Positions 35,557-45,205 of a stretch of DNA of 64,000 nt are shown here, piece by piece. Position 1 is the first letter of the stretch, and each line of letters opens with the position of its first letter. This DNA is from an uncultured Clostridia bacterium (GTDB taxonomy: Bacteria; Bacillota; Clostridia; Oscillospirales; Acutalibacteraceae), in NCBI GenBank assembly GCA_947585745.1, contig CANPXF010000006.1, positions 1-64,000 of the forward strand. Reading direction: 5' to 3'. The translations under genes were made by a program, and so were the position numbers. Under the pieces are notes generated by a model that was not told the origin of the DNA, ran no database searches, and was given only the letters and a program-made list of their open reading frames with translations.

Positions 35557-36849
35557 TTATTCTTTTATTATATCATTTAATACAACATCTAACTTTTCTG
35601 CAATATTATCATAATCATACTCATTTGCTTTTTCAGTATTCGGAGCATATAACATTTTTTTACCATTTAGTTTCCTGTCATACTGCATTAATAAGTAATT
35701 TTTAAGTTTTTCTACACCGTCTTTTTGAAAGTGCACAACTGCTATACCAAGATTAAGTTCTTCAACAAATTCCATTGCGTAGCTTCGTTCATTTTCTCCA
35801 TATGTAACACAAACTATTGGTTTCTTAGATAAAATATACTCGTAATACTTTGCTCCAAATCCACCTGTACCGGCATTTGAAAATGCCAATAGGCAGTCGG
35901 ATTTTTGTTGTATTTTTAGAGCCTCTGCTCTGGAAACAAACCCGCTATTCTTTAAAAACTTTTCTACACCGTATTTTTTCGCATAATTTTCTGCAAGATA
36001 AATATTTCCTCCCGCACAATCAATTGAACATTTAAAATCCGGATGTTGTTTCATACATTCTCGTATTGCCTCGAAAAGCATATTGAATTCACTGCCATCC
36101 GAATATAATGTTCCAGTAAAGCCGAGATGTAAAACATCATCGTTATGAGAATAATTTTTTTCCGCATAATCAACTTTTGAAAATCCATTTGAAATAACAA
36201 TAAGTTTTCCTACATCATCTCCTATAAGAGAATAAAAACGATCAATCATTACAGGAATTACTACTGATATTAAATCAGCTTTAGGTAAAACTTTACGCAT
36301 TATCTTCTTTTCCTTATGTGTTACATCACGGTTATCATCATAAAACGGCAAATCACGAAAATCACTTATCCATTTGCATTTTAATTTTTTCTTCAGTTCA
36401 TAACCAAACAACATTTCAATAAACGGACAGGCTGATGAAATAACTACATCTATTTTTGTATTTTTAGGTATAACATTTTTTACTATGTAGGATGCGTACC
36501 GTTTTGACTTTCTTTTCATAGACGCAAACATTACCTTATTCTTTAACCTGCGAATAAAGGTATCATTAGGAGCACTATTTGTACTCATATCTCCGGTTTG
36601 CCAATCATCGCCTGTAGCCCCGTTAAAATGCTTAACCGCTAATTTTTCATATCCTGTTTTCTGATTAACGCGTGCTACTAAAATATTATCTTCCTTTGAT
36701 ACAGAAACGTTCATATCCATATCATCAAGAGGTTGAGTGACAACTATTATATTATGCTTTTTTGAAAGACGCGCGGATAAATTTGTCCAGCGCACTGATG
36801 CAATGTTTTTGTCCTGTTTATAAAAAGGCGTAACGATTAGAATATTCAT
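35557..36849 (-). CDS. Family 4-like glycosyltransferase
   Basis: The 430-residue GT-B protein begins ILIVTPFYKQDKNIASVRW and carries the RKVLPKADLISVVIPVM and C-terminal KYYEYILSKKPIVCV regions seen in GT4-like enzymes of polysaccharide loci. It lacks signal peptide and membrane spans. Its start overlaps the upstream GT2 stop by four bases. Donor and linkage are unknown. Confidence 0.83.
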   Translation of the reverse strand: MNILIVTPFYKQDKNIASVRWTNLSARLSKKHNIIVVTQPLDDMDMNVSVSKEDNILVARVNQKTGYEKLAVKHFNGATGDDWQTGDMSTNSAPNDTFIRRLKNKVMFASMKRKSKRYASYIVKNVIPKNTKIDVVISSACPFIEMLFGYELKKKLKCKWISDFRDLPFYDDNRDVTHKEKKIMRKVLPKADLISVVIPVMIDRFYSLIGDDVGKLIVISNGFSKVDYAEKNYSHNDDVLHLGFTGTLYSDGSEFNMLFEAIRECMKQHPDFKCSIDCAGGNIYLAENYAKKYGVEKFLKNSGFVSRAEALKIQQKSDCLLAFSNAGTGGFGAKYYEYILSKKPIVCVTYGENERSYAMEFVEELNLGIAVVHFQKDGVEKLKNYLLMQYDRKLNGKKMLYAPNTEKANEYDYDNIAEKLDVVLNDIIKE

Positions 36850-37847
36850 AATTTCGCTTCTCCTATAATCTTCTTATACATCTTCATTGACAATATGTAG
36901 ATACAGGGAACCTTTGCAAGCAAATAGGAAGATATTTTGACGGTTCTCTCACAAATGTCACTACCCATTATTTCTTTAAGATGAGCTTTTACAAAACTCC
37001 TGACTTTATCAATATCTTTTTTATGTTCCTTACTCTTATATAAAGAATTATATAGGCCTATATAAAACAGTACTTCTCTTCTTAACGCATATTCTTCTGT
37101 TTCCGGATAACTTTTAATACATTCTCTTCTGAATTCATCCCATCTATAAACGGAATCAATATGCTTCTGTGATATTTTTGAATTGGTAATTGCTCCCTCT
37201 CTTTTTTGAAGGTAATTATATTTCGATTCTCCCGCAAGAACAACCTTATTTGTTTTCCTAAACACTTCAAAGTTAAACGGATTATCCTCGCCTAATATAC
37301 CACATATAAAACGTACTTTATTTTTTGTATAACTCCTGTTTCCTATTAATTCAGCCTTATATAACTTAGCGCACGCAAAAGGGTCAATGTTTTTACCATA
37401 AAGATATTCTTTCAGCGCATCAATTCCATTATAAATTTTAATGGAATGATCATCGCCTATTTTCTTAATGTGTCCGTCATCCCATACGCGCGTAAAACGA
37501 CAACATGATACATCTGCATCATATTTTTCAAGGTTTGATACAAGAATTTCAAACATATCGTTTTCCACAGAGTCGTCAGAATCCACGAACCCGATATAAT
37601 CGCCTGTTGACGCGTCAATCCCATAATTTCGCGCGTCAGATAGCCCGCCGTTTTCTTTATGAATAACTTTTATTCTGTTGTCTGTTTTCTCAAGTTCGTC
37701 ACAAATTTTAGGGCAATTGTCATTTGAACCGTCATCTACAAGAATAATTTCAAGATTTTTATATGTTTGCTTTTTTATACTTTCAACGCACGGTATCAAA
37801 TATTTTTCTACGTTGTAAATCGGAACTATCACTGACACTTTCTTCAT
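36846..37847 (-). CDS. Family 2 glycosyltransferase
   Basis: The 333-residue GT-A protein starts with VSVIVPIYNVEKYLIPCVES and has ILVDDGSNDNCPKICDE and IGFVDSDDSVENDMF, the standard GT2 donor and DXD motifs. It is a cytoplasmic or membrane-associated sugar transferase of the repeat-unit assembly. Its first 65 bases overlap the end of the candidate polymerase gene in another frame, and no strong ribosome-binding site is seen, so translation probably depends on re-initiation. Confidence 0.9.
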   Translation of the reverse strand: MKKVSVIVPIYNVEKYLIPCVESIKKQTYKNLEIILVDDGSNDNCPKICDELEKTDNRIKVIHKENGGLSDARNYGIDASTGDYIGFVDSDDSVENDMFEILVSNLEKYDADVSCCRFTRVWDDGHIKKIGDDHSIKIYNGIDALKEYLYGKNIDPFACAKLYKAELIGNRSYTKNKVRFICGILGEDNPFNFEVFRKTNKVVLAGESKYNYLQKREGAITNSKISQKHIDSVYRWDEFRRECIKSYPETEEYALRREVLFYIGLYNSLYKSKEHKKDIDKVRSFVKAHLKEIMGSDICERTVKISSYLLAKVPCIYILSMKMYKKIIGEAKL

Positions 37848-39171
37848 TTTCAGTATCTACGCCTTTCTTTCTAAGCATAATTTCCTGAGTTATCGCAAAC
37901 AGCACTATACAAATATAGGTGAATTTTTCCCTATGTCTGATTACCGTTCCCGCATTCGAAACACCCCAGCCAAACATTACCATAGCAACAATAACAATAA
38001 CAACAAGCACAAACATATATGAAGTTATATTGTCATCTGAAAGCGTCTTTGTTGCTTTTGAACGGTATGTTTTTATAGTTTGTATTACTAAATAAATATA
38101 GAAAATCGTACTTCCGAAGAAAGCCAATATATCAGATAATCCCCTCCATTGCCATGGGAGCGGTGAAAACGCAAAATAAAACGCTCTAATTGGAGTATTG
38201 ACTATCAAATCCGCTACAGGCGGTAAACCTTGAATACCTATGGCATAAGCGCTTCCTCCTGTTTCTTTAAGTTCAGTTGTACCCGTCATAGATTCAGCTG
38301 TAAGTTGTCCTCCCATCTTTCTCAGTAAATCATCCCCAACTACAGAAATAAGGGCAAGAACCGCAAAAATCATAAATACAACTGCAACCATTCGTACAGT
38401 TGTAATGTGCAATTTTCTGTCCTTACTGTTTACAAGGAACAAAGTGGAAAGAATTCCAATCGCGCATACAATTCCTCCTATATGGAGAACAGAACCTATA
38501 AAAGACGATGCTACAGAAAGAATTAAATTGAATGTATTTCCTCCAAACCACCATTTTGTGTATAAATAAAGAGAAAGGATTATAAAAAACGCGATAACCG
38601 ATTCCTGAAGGAAAAATGTTGTAATCATCATAAGATTTGGTAAAAAACAGGCAAAAATCATTGCTCTTTTTTTAACTTTTGCATCCAAACCAAACATACA
38701 TAAAATTTTGTATATTAAGATTACGGAACATATTGCCAAAAAAACGTGAAAGAATTGAACCGTAAGCTTTTGAACACCGACAAACTTATAAAACTGCCCT
38801 ACATAGTAAGAATATCTATTAAAATCAACTTCATCGGCCCTTGAACCGAAAGCAAATGATGCACCTATATTATGATACCATTCCGCGTCTGCCTCGCTAT
38901 TAGGAAGTATGAATATATCTCTCGCATACACATCCCAAAGCAGTATAGCGATTCTTATAAAAAATGATACTACAACCATAGATTTAATACTTTGTTCAAG
39001 TTCAGGGTTTTTTTCATCTCTTATGGAGCTGTTAATCGCAATACATACTATGATTACGTTTATCAAAAAAGATAAAATCATAAAAACGGAAGTATCTGTT
39101 TGTTCTGTTGGATTTGCAAATAAATGGTATAAAACGTTTTCTACCGCAAAAATCATAGCCGCAACTAACAA
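37783..39171 (-). CDS. Polytopic membrane protein, candidate Wzy polymerase
   Basis: The 462-residue protein has about ten to twelve transmembrane segments and a large extracytoplasmic loop after GDDLLRKMGGQLTAES. It resembles unassigned membrane proteins in polysaccharide loci, with a conserved acidic HNIGASFAFG-region and FLPNLMMITTFFLQESVI helix, rather than a well-defined Wzy family. It is the only large unassigned polytopic protein in the locus, which makes it the best polymerase candidate; a GT-C type glycosyltransferase is the alternative. The start is TTG at 39171 with GGAGGTG at the right distance. Its 3' end overlaps the GT2 gene by 65 bases. Confidence 0.7.
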   Translation of the reverse strand: MLVAAMIFAVENVLYHLFANPTEQTDTSVFMILSFLINVIIVCIAINSSIRDEKNPELEQSIKSMVVVSFFIRIAILLWDVYARDIFILPNSEADAEWYHNIGASFAFGSRADEVDFNRYSYYVGQFYKFVGVQKLTVQFFHVFLAICSVILIYKILCMFGLDAKVKKRAMIFACFLPNLMMITTFFLQESVIAFFIILSLYLYTKWWFGGNTFNLILSVASSFIGSVLHIGGIVCAIGILSTLFLVNSKDRKLHITTVRMVAVVFMIFAVLALISVVGDDLLRKMGGQLTAESMTGTTELKETGGSAYAIGIQGLPPVADLIVNTPIRAFYFAFSPLPWQWRGLSDILAFFGSTIFYIYLVIQTIKTYRSKATKTLSDDNITSYMFVLVVIVIVAMVMFGWGVSNAGTVIRHREKFTYICIVLFAITQEIMLRKKGVDTENEESVSDSSDLQRRKIFDTVR

Positions 39172-39262
39172 AAAAACACCTCCACGTTTAATATAATGTA
39201 ATTCATTTAATTTTAGTTATTGATTAAAAATCCACTTTTAAAAGTATTTTAGCAAAAATATG

Positions 39263-40375
39263 TTAATATTGATTTAAATAGAAATTTTCAAGAGTTTTTA
39301 CTGTATAAGCTATATCATACCCGTGTTTAATAATATCATTATTCCGACTTTCTCTTTTGATATTTAAGGAAGACATAATTTTATATTTCCAATCATCGAG
39401 TGAGTCAGTTAATTTGCAAGAGGATACAAGCTCTTTAACCATTACGCTTTCTGACGGAACTTTATCCGAAATCACACAGGGTAATCCGGAGGTTTGTGCT
39501 TCAATCAACACAATCCCCAGTCCCTCATAAACTGAAGGAAAAACAAAAACATCCATTGCCTGAATTAAACGATTGACATCTTCACGAACACCAGTAAAAA
39601 TCACATTATCTTTTACCCCGTAATCAGAAGCTAATTTCTCGATTTTCTCTCTTAACGGTCCGTCTCCAACAAGCAAAAGCACAGCATCTTTATTTTGATT
39701 ATAAATATTTTTAAATATATTAAGCAAAAAAATATGATTTTTTTCTTTTGTAAATCTTCCTATGTGGCCAATAACCATCTTATTTTTAAGGTTAAGCTCA
39801 TTTCTTACCTTGCTTCTTAATTCTTTATTAAAAGAAAATAAATTTGAATCAATCGCATTATTTAAAACCATAAAACGATTGGAATTAACTATTTTTTTCC
39901 CGTATCTGTCAATACCAGCTACTTTAGAACAAGCGAAAAAGTAGTCGGCAATATTTCTTGTATTATAAGAAAGAAGGCAATACAATAAATGCATAAATGA
40001 ATGATCTGAACCTGCACTATGACTATGCGCAATTGTAAATAATCCGTATTTTTTTGCGATTTTTAAATATATTGATGCCGTACTTCCTATATGTCCGTGT
40101 ACTATTTTATATTGTGTATTATTTTCAAAAAACTTTTTCCACCAATTTTTGTACTGAAAATGGTTTTTCCCATTGTAGTGAGGGCACCTGTAAATCTTAC
40201 CGCCTAATTTTAATATTTCATCGTCAAAATCAGCCTTCTCAAAGCTATTTTCAACAAAATCAAACTGAATCTTAGTTCTGTCTATTTTTCTATACAGGTT
40301 CATTATCATGGTTTCTGCACCGCCACGATTCATAATACCTATAACATGTAAAACTCTAATGGGTTTGCCGTTCAT
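39263..40375 (-). CDS. Family 4 (EpsF-like) glycosyltransferase
   Basis: The 370-residue GT-B protein begins [21 protein letters not shown] and has [28 protein letters not shown] and [19 protein letters not shown], the signature of EpsF-type GT4 enzymes. It adds a sugar to the lipid-linked intermediate. The start overlaps the stop of the LicD gene by four bases. Donor unknown. Confidence 0.92.
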   Translation of the reverse strand: MNGKPIRVLHVIGIMNRGGAETMIMNLYRKIDRTKIQFDFVENSFEKADFDDEILKLGGKIYRCPHYNGKNHFQYKNWWKKFFENNTQYKIVHGHIGSTASIYLKIAKKYGLFTIAHSHSAGSDHSFMHLLYCLLSYNTRNIADYFFACSKVAGIDRYGKKIVNSNRFMVLNNAIDSNLFSFNKELRSKVRNELNLKNKMVIGHIGRFTKEKNHIFLLNIFKNIYNQNKDAVLLLVGDGPLREKIEKLASDYGVKDNVIFTGVREDVNRLIQAMDVFVFPSVYEGLGIVLIEAQTSGLPCVISDKVPSESVMVKELVSSCKLTDSLDDWKYKIMSSLNIKRESRNNDIIKHGYDIAYTVKTLENFYLNQY

Positions 40376-41196
40376 TCTAACTCCTCATAATTATGCTCAA
40401 AATCAATAACAATCGGATGATGCGTCCAGCCCCGTTCTTCAAGCGGAGGTAATTGCATATAATCCCCGAATTGGAGTTTTAACCACTCGTCATACTTCTT
40501 TGTACTGCAAAACAATCTTCCCTCAAACTCTAAATTTATTATATTATCCATTAAATCAGGAGGACAGATTTGTTGTAATGATTCTGTGGTTTCTATACAA
40601 ATCATATTTAACGCAGAATTCTCAGAATATTTCGTAATATTCTTTAAAAGTTTTTCTCTCTTTCTACCGCGTTTAGCTTTATTACTGTTAATCTTTAAAA
40701 GGAAATTCGTTCCTGTTCTTAAAATAAAATTCCCTTTCGGGGGAACCATTTCCCTTGTATAAAGCTGATACCGTAAACAGGTCCACATAAACCACATCCT
40801 TTTCATCTTGCCGTCAGGTATGCGGTCAACAGGAAATATATCAATAAAAATCCCCGTGTGATAAGCTCCCTTTTCAAAATCATATTGTATAAATGTCGTA
40901 TGGTCTTTGCGTATTTTGGAGAATGAATAAGCAAAATTTGGTGTGTTATCCTTATTTTGCAGAATATATCCGTCAGTTTTTTCTAAGTCCCAAATCTCTA
41001 TAAAACGTTCATAATCTTCTCTGGGCATAGCGACATCTAAATCATCATCCCAGGGAATAAAACCTTTATGTCTTACTGCTCCGAGTTGTGTTCCTGCATA
41101 TAATGTGTATTTTATATTATTCTTTCTGCAGATACTATCAAAAAGAATTAGTATTTCTAACTGGACGCTCTGCAATTCTTTTAAAGTATTTTCCAT
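40372..41196 (-). CDS. LicD family phosphotransferase
   Basis: The 274-residue protein has the LicD core: [43 protein letters not shown] and [11 protein letters not shown]. LicD proteins belong to the nucleotidyltransferase fold and transfer phosphocholine or other phospho-groups from CDP carriers onto glycans. The ATG at 41196 has GGAG six bases upstream; an ATG four codons earlier is possible but has a weak site. It is adjacent to a TagD-Gfo fusion gene, suggesting a matched CDP donor. Confidence 0.88.
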   Translation of the reverse strand: MENTLKELQSVQLEILILFDSICRKNNIKYTLYAGTQLGAVRHKGFIPWDDDLDVAMPREDYERFIEIWDLEKTDGYILQNKDNTPNFAYSFSKIRKDHTTFIQYDFEKGAYHTGIFIDIFPVDRIPDGKMKRMWFMWTCLRYQLYTREMVPPKGNFILRTGTNFLLKINSNKAKRGRKREKLLKNITKYSENSALNMICIETTESLQQICPPDLMDNIINLEFEGRLFCSTKKYDEWLKLQFGDYMQLPPLEERGWTHHPIVIDFEHNYEELE

Positions 41197-41211
41197 TTCT
41201 AACTCCATTAC

Positions 41212-42534
41212 CTATTTAAGCTTGAATCGCTCTGAAGTAAACTTATCCATAATATTGCATATCTCTAAAGAAATATTTTTATCTAAGTATGAATTAAATG
41301 TTCTTTTTTCAAGCATTTTTAAAAAGACAATCATTTCATATCTTATACCTTCGCCATCCAGCTGATAGAAATACCTTTTGTTTTTTGTTGAATCCTCAAA
41401 TCTAACCTCAAAATAATCTGTTTTCCACCATGGCGCGGGAACGTATATATATCCATTCTGTCCCGATATTATAAGCTCTCCCTCTGATTTAACGCCATTT
41501 CCCACTTTTAAAGAAGCAACAGCTTTTTCATAAGTAAAGTTAATTTTTGTAAATAAATCAAAGTTAAACTTTTCGTCTAAAACCTTTGAAACAATTGAAC
41601 AATCAATATAATCTGTTCCGAGTACTTCAAATATAGGCAAAAGCGCAGTCGGACCCCAGGCAGTTATACTGTTCCATTTTGTTTCATAATCTATTTTTGA
41701 TAAATCTTCCAAACTTGTACAAGTAGCGTCAATAGATACTATATCGCCGATTATTCCGGTTTTTACAAGCAGAAGCAATCGTGAAAACGCTGTTGAATAG
41801 GCGGTTTTTATTCCGTCAAGAAGCACACAATTATTTTCCTCAGCTATTTTGAATAACTCTTCGGCCTCGATTTTGCTAAGAGAAATCGGAGATTCGCATA
41901 TTATATGTTTTTTCTTTTCTAATGCTCTTTTAATTTGAGTATAATGTTTTTGCGGGTGTGAAATTATATACAAAGCATCCACACTATCCAAAAGCTCATC
42001 ATAATCCGAAAATGTCTTTTTGCAATTTAAGTTAAGATTATCGCAAAGTTCACTGTAAATTCCGGCAATTTCTATACCGTTTACAAAACTGCATTCTCTT
42101 TCAACTTTTTCTAAAATATGGCTTTCTCCGACAAGTCCCATTTTAATTTGACATTTTTCAGCTCTTAACTCCGTGCTGGAAACTCCCTCTGTACGTTCAA
42201 GATAAATCACCTTGCAGTACTCGTTCAAATAGTCAAACTTGCCTTTCCAGTCAGAACCTACTGTAAAAATATCAATATCGTATCTTTTTATATCGTCAAT
42301 CTTCTGGCCTTCGTATTCCTCAATAATTATTTCATCAGCTATTCCTGTGGATTTTACAGCTTCAACGCGCTCCATTAAGGACTGCTGAACATTAATTTTC
42401 CCTCTGGTTTTGTCAAAGTCATCAGCCGTGACTCCCACAATAAGGTAATCACCCAATTCCTTTGCTCTTTCTAACAACCTTATATGTCCGTAATGAAGTA
42501 AATCATATGTACCGTATGTAATAACCTTTACCAT
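41212..42534 (-). CDS. Fusion of TagD-like cytidylyltransferase and Gfo/Idh oxidoreductase
   Basis: The 440-residue protein has two domains. Residues 1 to about 127 are a glycerol-3-phosphate cytidylyltransferase-like domain, with His14 and His17 in LLHYGH and the C-terminal RTEGVSSTELR. Residues about 130-440 are a Gfo/Idh/MocA oxidoreductase with the ICESPISLSK motif in place of the usual EKP. The fusion should make a CDP-alcohol and oxidise the same or a related compound. Next to a PhnW-like aminotransferase and two LicD genes, it points to a CDP-amino-polyol used to decorate the glycan. The exact compound is unknown. Confidence 0.85.
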   Translation of the reverse strand: MVKVITYGTYDLLHYGHIRLLERAKELGDYLIVGVTADDFDKTRGKINVQQSLMERVEAVKSTGIADEIIIEEYEGQKIDDIKRYDIDIFTVGSDWKGKFDYLNEYCKVIYLERTEGVSSTELRAEKCQIKMGLVGESHILEKVERECSFVNGIEIAGIYSELCDNLNLNCKKTFSDYDELLDSVDALYIISHPQKHYTQIKRALEKKKHIICESPISLSKIEAEELFKIAEENNCVLLDGIKTAYSTAFSRLLLLVKTGIIGDIVSIDATCTSLEDLSKIDYETKWNSITAWGPTALLPIFEVLGTDYIDCSIVSKVLDEKFNFDLFTKINFTYEKAVASLKVGNGVKSEGELIISGQNGYIYVPAPWWKTDYFEVRFEDSTKNKRYFYQLDGEGIRYEMIVFLKMLEKRTFNSYLDKNISLEICNIMDKFTSERFKLK

Positions 42535-42550
42535 AATTTTTCCTCTTAAA

Positions 42551-43624
42551 TTACAGTAGCCCTTTTCTGTTCATATCTTCGAGGGCATTTATCAAAGCTG
42601 TATTATCATCCTTAGTAAGCGCACCGATATGACCAACTCTGAATATCTTATCCTTTAATTCTCCTCCGTTTGGGCAAACCCAAATGTTGTACTTTTCTTT
42701 TAATGTTAAAAATACATCATACGCGGAAACATTAATTGGATGTAACGGAGTAACCGCATTTGACAGCGATTTTGATGAAATTTCAAACGGTAAACTATTT
42801 ATTCTCTTCCTAAAATCTTCGGCAAGCTCCTTTATCCTATTAACTTCTGACTTGACTCCGCCTGCTTTTTCAATTTCTCTCAATCGTGCATTAATCTGCA
42901 ATAAAATACTCACCGCAGGTGTAAAAGGAGTTTGCCCTCTTTCTCCGTTTTTTAACGCGTCTTTTAAATTAAAATATAGGCTTCTTACCTCAGACTTTTG
43001 AACTTTTTCAACAGCGCGTGGAGATAAAACTATTAAAGAAATTCCCGGAGGACACGCTAATGCCTTTTGGGAACCAGAAATCATAACATCAGCGCCTATG
43101 TTCTCCATATCAAATTCATCTGCTAAAAATGAACTGATTGCGTCAACTACAAGGAAAATATTGTTTTTCTTGCAAAATTCTCCTACCGTATATTTATCAT
43201 AAAGCACTCCGGTAGAAGTTTCATGAATGTTAATAAGAAGTCCAGTTATACCCCTTTCGGTATATTTTTCTAACATTTCCTCGGTAACGGTTTCTCCGAA
43301 ATTAAGTTTCAATTCAATATATGGTATTTTATGTATCTCACACAAATCAACGAAACGCTGACCGAAACTTCCTCCGTTAACAACCAGCACCAAATCATCT
43401 TTTGAAAAAGTATTCATAACAACAGCTTCCATTGAAGCCGTTCCCGAACCCGTTATAAAAACTGTCCTCGAATTTTTAGGGGCATTTACAAATCTTTTAA
43501 CTAATTCTTCATTTTTGAACATCACTTCTGAAAATTCGGATGTTCTGAAATAAGGAACATGTTCAGCTCCTATTTTAAGTGTGCTTTCAAAAGATTGAAC
43601 AGGTCCTACCGTAAAATTTAACAT
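42551..43624 (-). CDS. Class V (PhnW-like) aminotransferase
   Basis: The 357-residue PLP enzyme resembles 2-aminoethylphosphonate-pyruvate and alanine-glyoxylate aminotransferases: [29 protein letters not shown] and the PLP lysine Lys187 in [12 protein letters not shown]. It sits between a LicD gene and the TagD-Gfo fusion. No phosphonate-forming PEP mutase gene is in the window, so a polyol-phosphate or other aldehyde/ketone is a more likely substrate than phosphonoacetaldehyde, though phosphonate genes elsewhere cannot be excluded. Confidence 0.8.
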   Translation of the reverse strand: MLNFTVGPVQSFESTLKIGAEHVPYFRTSEFSEVMFKNEELVKRFVNAPKNSRTVFITGSGTASMEAVVMNTFSKDDLVLVVNGGSFGQRFVDLCEIHKIPYIELKLNFGETVTEEMLEKYTERGITGLLINIHETSTGVLYDKYTVGEFCKKNNIFLVVDAISSFLADEFDMENIGADVMISGSQKALACPPGISLIVLSPRAVEKVQKSEVRSLYFNLKDALKNGERGQTPFTPAVSILLQINARLREIEKAGGVKSEVNRIKELAEDFRKRINSLPFEISSKSLSNAVTPLHPINVSAYDVFLTLKEKYNIWVCPNGGELKDKIFRVGHIGALTKDDNTALINALEDMNRKGLL

Positions 43625-44520
43625 TAACTCTCACATTCCTTTGTTTTTATAACATTTCCTTTCCCATCGCCAAAATCAAGAACCACAGGGGCAGAATTCC
43701 AACGTTTATCCATTGGAGGCATAGCCATATAGTCACCATACATCTTAGTCATAATTTCGTGATAATTCTTAATCATAGGCACTTCCATATCCTCGAACTT
43801 TAAATATACAACCGGAAACATTTCATTGTAGGTTGAAACAAAAGCAATTTTCTCATATGTATCAACCAATTCAAAGCTTGTTATCATGTTTCCTCTGTTA
43901 TTTCTTAGATAGTTAAGGTATTTTTTATAAATCATTTTTGATGTTGTTCCTGTTATTTTCAAAATGTCAGAAATCATCCGCTTAATTCTGCATGATAATC
44001 TAACTTTAAACGGATCTGATTTTACAACTTTGTATTTGCATTTTGAATAAAGGACAAAACGTTTATAATTATCGGTTTTTTTAATCATCCGATTAAGCTT
44101 AGTTTCGTCAAAATAATCAAAAACAAAAATATCAATATGAATCGGATATTTATCTTTATCTTTTCCTTTAAAATATTTTACCTGACTTTCTGTTTCAAAT
44201 GTAGTTTCTTTTATAAATAAACATGGGAATAAAGTTCTATGCAATTTATAGTCATCACGAGGGTCAACTAAAAAATATTTTTCATCCCATTCATAATCCG
44301 GCACTCGACGTAATTTTTCATATTCTTCTCTCATCAAACATACATCAATATCATCATCCCATGGAATGAATCCCTGATGTCTAGCAGCACCTATAGCTGT
44401 TCCAAATCCAACAAAATATGTAATATCATACTTGCGACATATTCTATCAAACTCTTTTAAACAATTAAGAATAGTCTTATGAAGTTTATCCAAAGCCTCT
44501 TGTGAATAGTTTCCTAACAT
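43624..44520 (-). CDS. LicD family phosphotransferase, second copy
   Basis: The 298-residue LicD protein shows [28 protein letters not shown] split into its core motifs, followed by [16 protein letters not shown] and [11 protein letters not shown]. It is clearly paralogous to the LicD at 40372 but divergent, so two different acceptors or positions may be modified. Its stop overlaps the start of the class V aminotransferase by one base (TAATG). The frameshifted GNAT gene lies 22 bases upstream. Confidence 0.88.
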   Translation of the reverse strand: MLGNYSQEALDKLHKTILNCLKEFDRICRKYDITYFVGFGTAIGAARHQGFIPWDDDIDVCLMREEYEKLRRVPDYEWDEKYFLVDPRDDYKLHRTLFPCLFIKETTFETESQVKYFKGKDKDKYPIHIDIFVFDYFDETKLNRMIKKTDNYKRFVLYSKCKYKVVKSDPFKVRLSCRIKRMISDILKITGTTSKMIYKKYLNYLRNNRGNMITSFELVDTYEKIAFVSTYNEMFPVVYLKFEDMEVPMIKNYHEIMTKMYGDYMAMPPMDKRWNSAPVVLDFGDGKGNVIKTKECES

Positions 44521-44542
44521 AATAAAACCTCATTGATTAGTG

Positions 44543-45129
44543 TTAAATAATTGGATATGGAATTCGCCACTTAATAAATCTATAAAATCTTTTCGATGAT
44601 TCGATTTTCATTCCAGCACGTGAATAAGCCCGTAAAGCACTTTCGTTATTTTTTCTGACACTTGCATAAAGTTTATTTATCCCTTTTTTCTCTATGTGCT
44701 TGAGCAATCTATATATATAAAGTATTCAATATACCTATTTCCTCTAAATTTGGGAAAGACAGCAAAATAAAATCCAAAAGCATCTATATTTCTTATCCTG
44801 TACTGCGCCTCATTTCCACCTTTATACATCACCCATATGCATCCAACCGGTTCATGTTTATCTTGTGTAAAAAACATAAATCCATCTATCGGTTCTTTTT
44901 CCTCTAAAATGTATTTACTCATAGTAATATAATTAAAACCAGTATTTTTTAAATACTGCATATTGTCCTTATCAATTCTTTCCATATTTAATAAATCATA
45001 TGGGAATTTCATAGAAAATCTGTCAAGCGAAAAAGAGATTAAATAATGATCGAAAATTTCAAATAATCTATGTTCAAAAAGACAAATTGTATAGTTTTCA
45101 GTTTTATCAACTGAAATAAACTTCTTCAT
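44543..45129 (-). pseudogene. GNAT-family N-acetyltransferase, frameshifted at a (TA)5 tract; possibly phase-variable, OFF
   Basis: The 5' frame encodes the N-terminal and central part of a GNAT protein, ending in FAVFPKFRGNRYIEYF, then reads through TA repeats at 44710-44719 and stops at 44692. The expected GNAT C-terminus with KLYASVRKNNESALRAYSRAG, typical of the acetyl-CoA-side helix, is intact in another frame to a stop at 44543. Deleting one TA unit restores a 194-residue protein. The ATG at 45129 has GGAG eight bases upstream. It would acetylate an amine, perhaps of a sugar. The short tract leaves a fixed frameshift possible. Confidence 0.8.
44710..44719. repeat. (TA)5 tract in GNAT gene
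   Basis: A 10-nt TA repeat marks the exact frame break of the GNAT gene. Four units would be in frame. Confidence 0.9.
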
Positions 45130-45205
45130 ACCATACACTCCAAAAATATTATTTCTAAAATTGTATAATTTGATAATAATTTAAATATAAATAAGAAATA
45201 ATATA

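Noticed and set aside
41444..41452. TATATATAT tract inside the TagD-Gfo fusion gene as a further switch
   Set aside because: The gene is intact and in frame, the tract is only 4.5 units, and there is no alternative-frame continuation to point to.
42551..43624. Phosphonate (aminoethylphosphonate) biosynthesis locus
   Set aside because: The PhnW-like gene is present but the PEP mutase and phosphonopyruvate decarboxylase genes are absent from the window.
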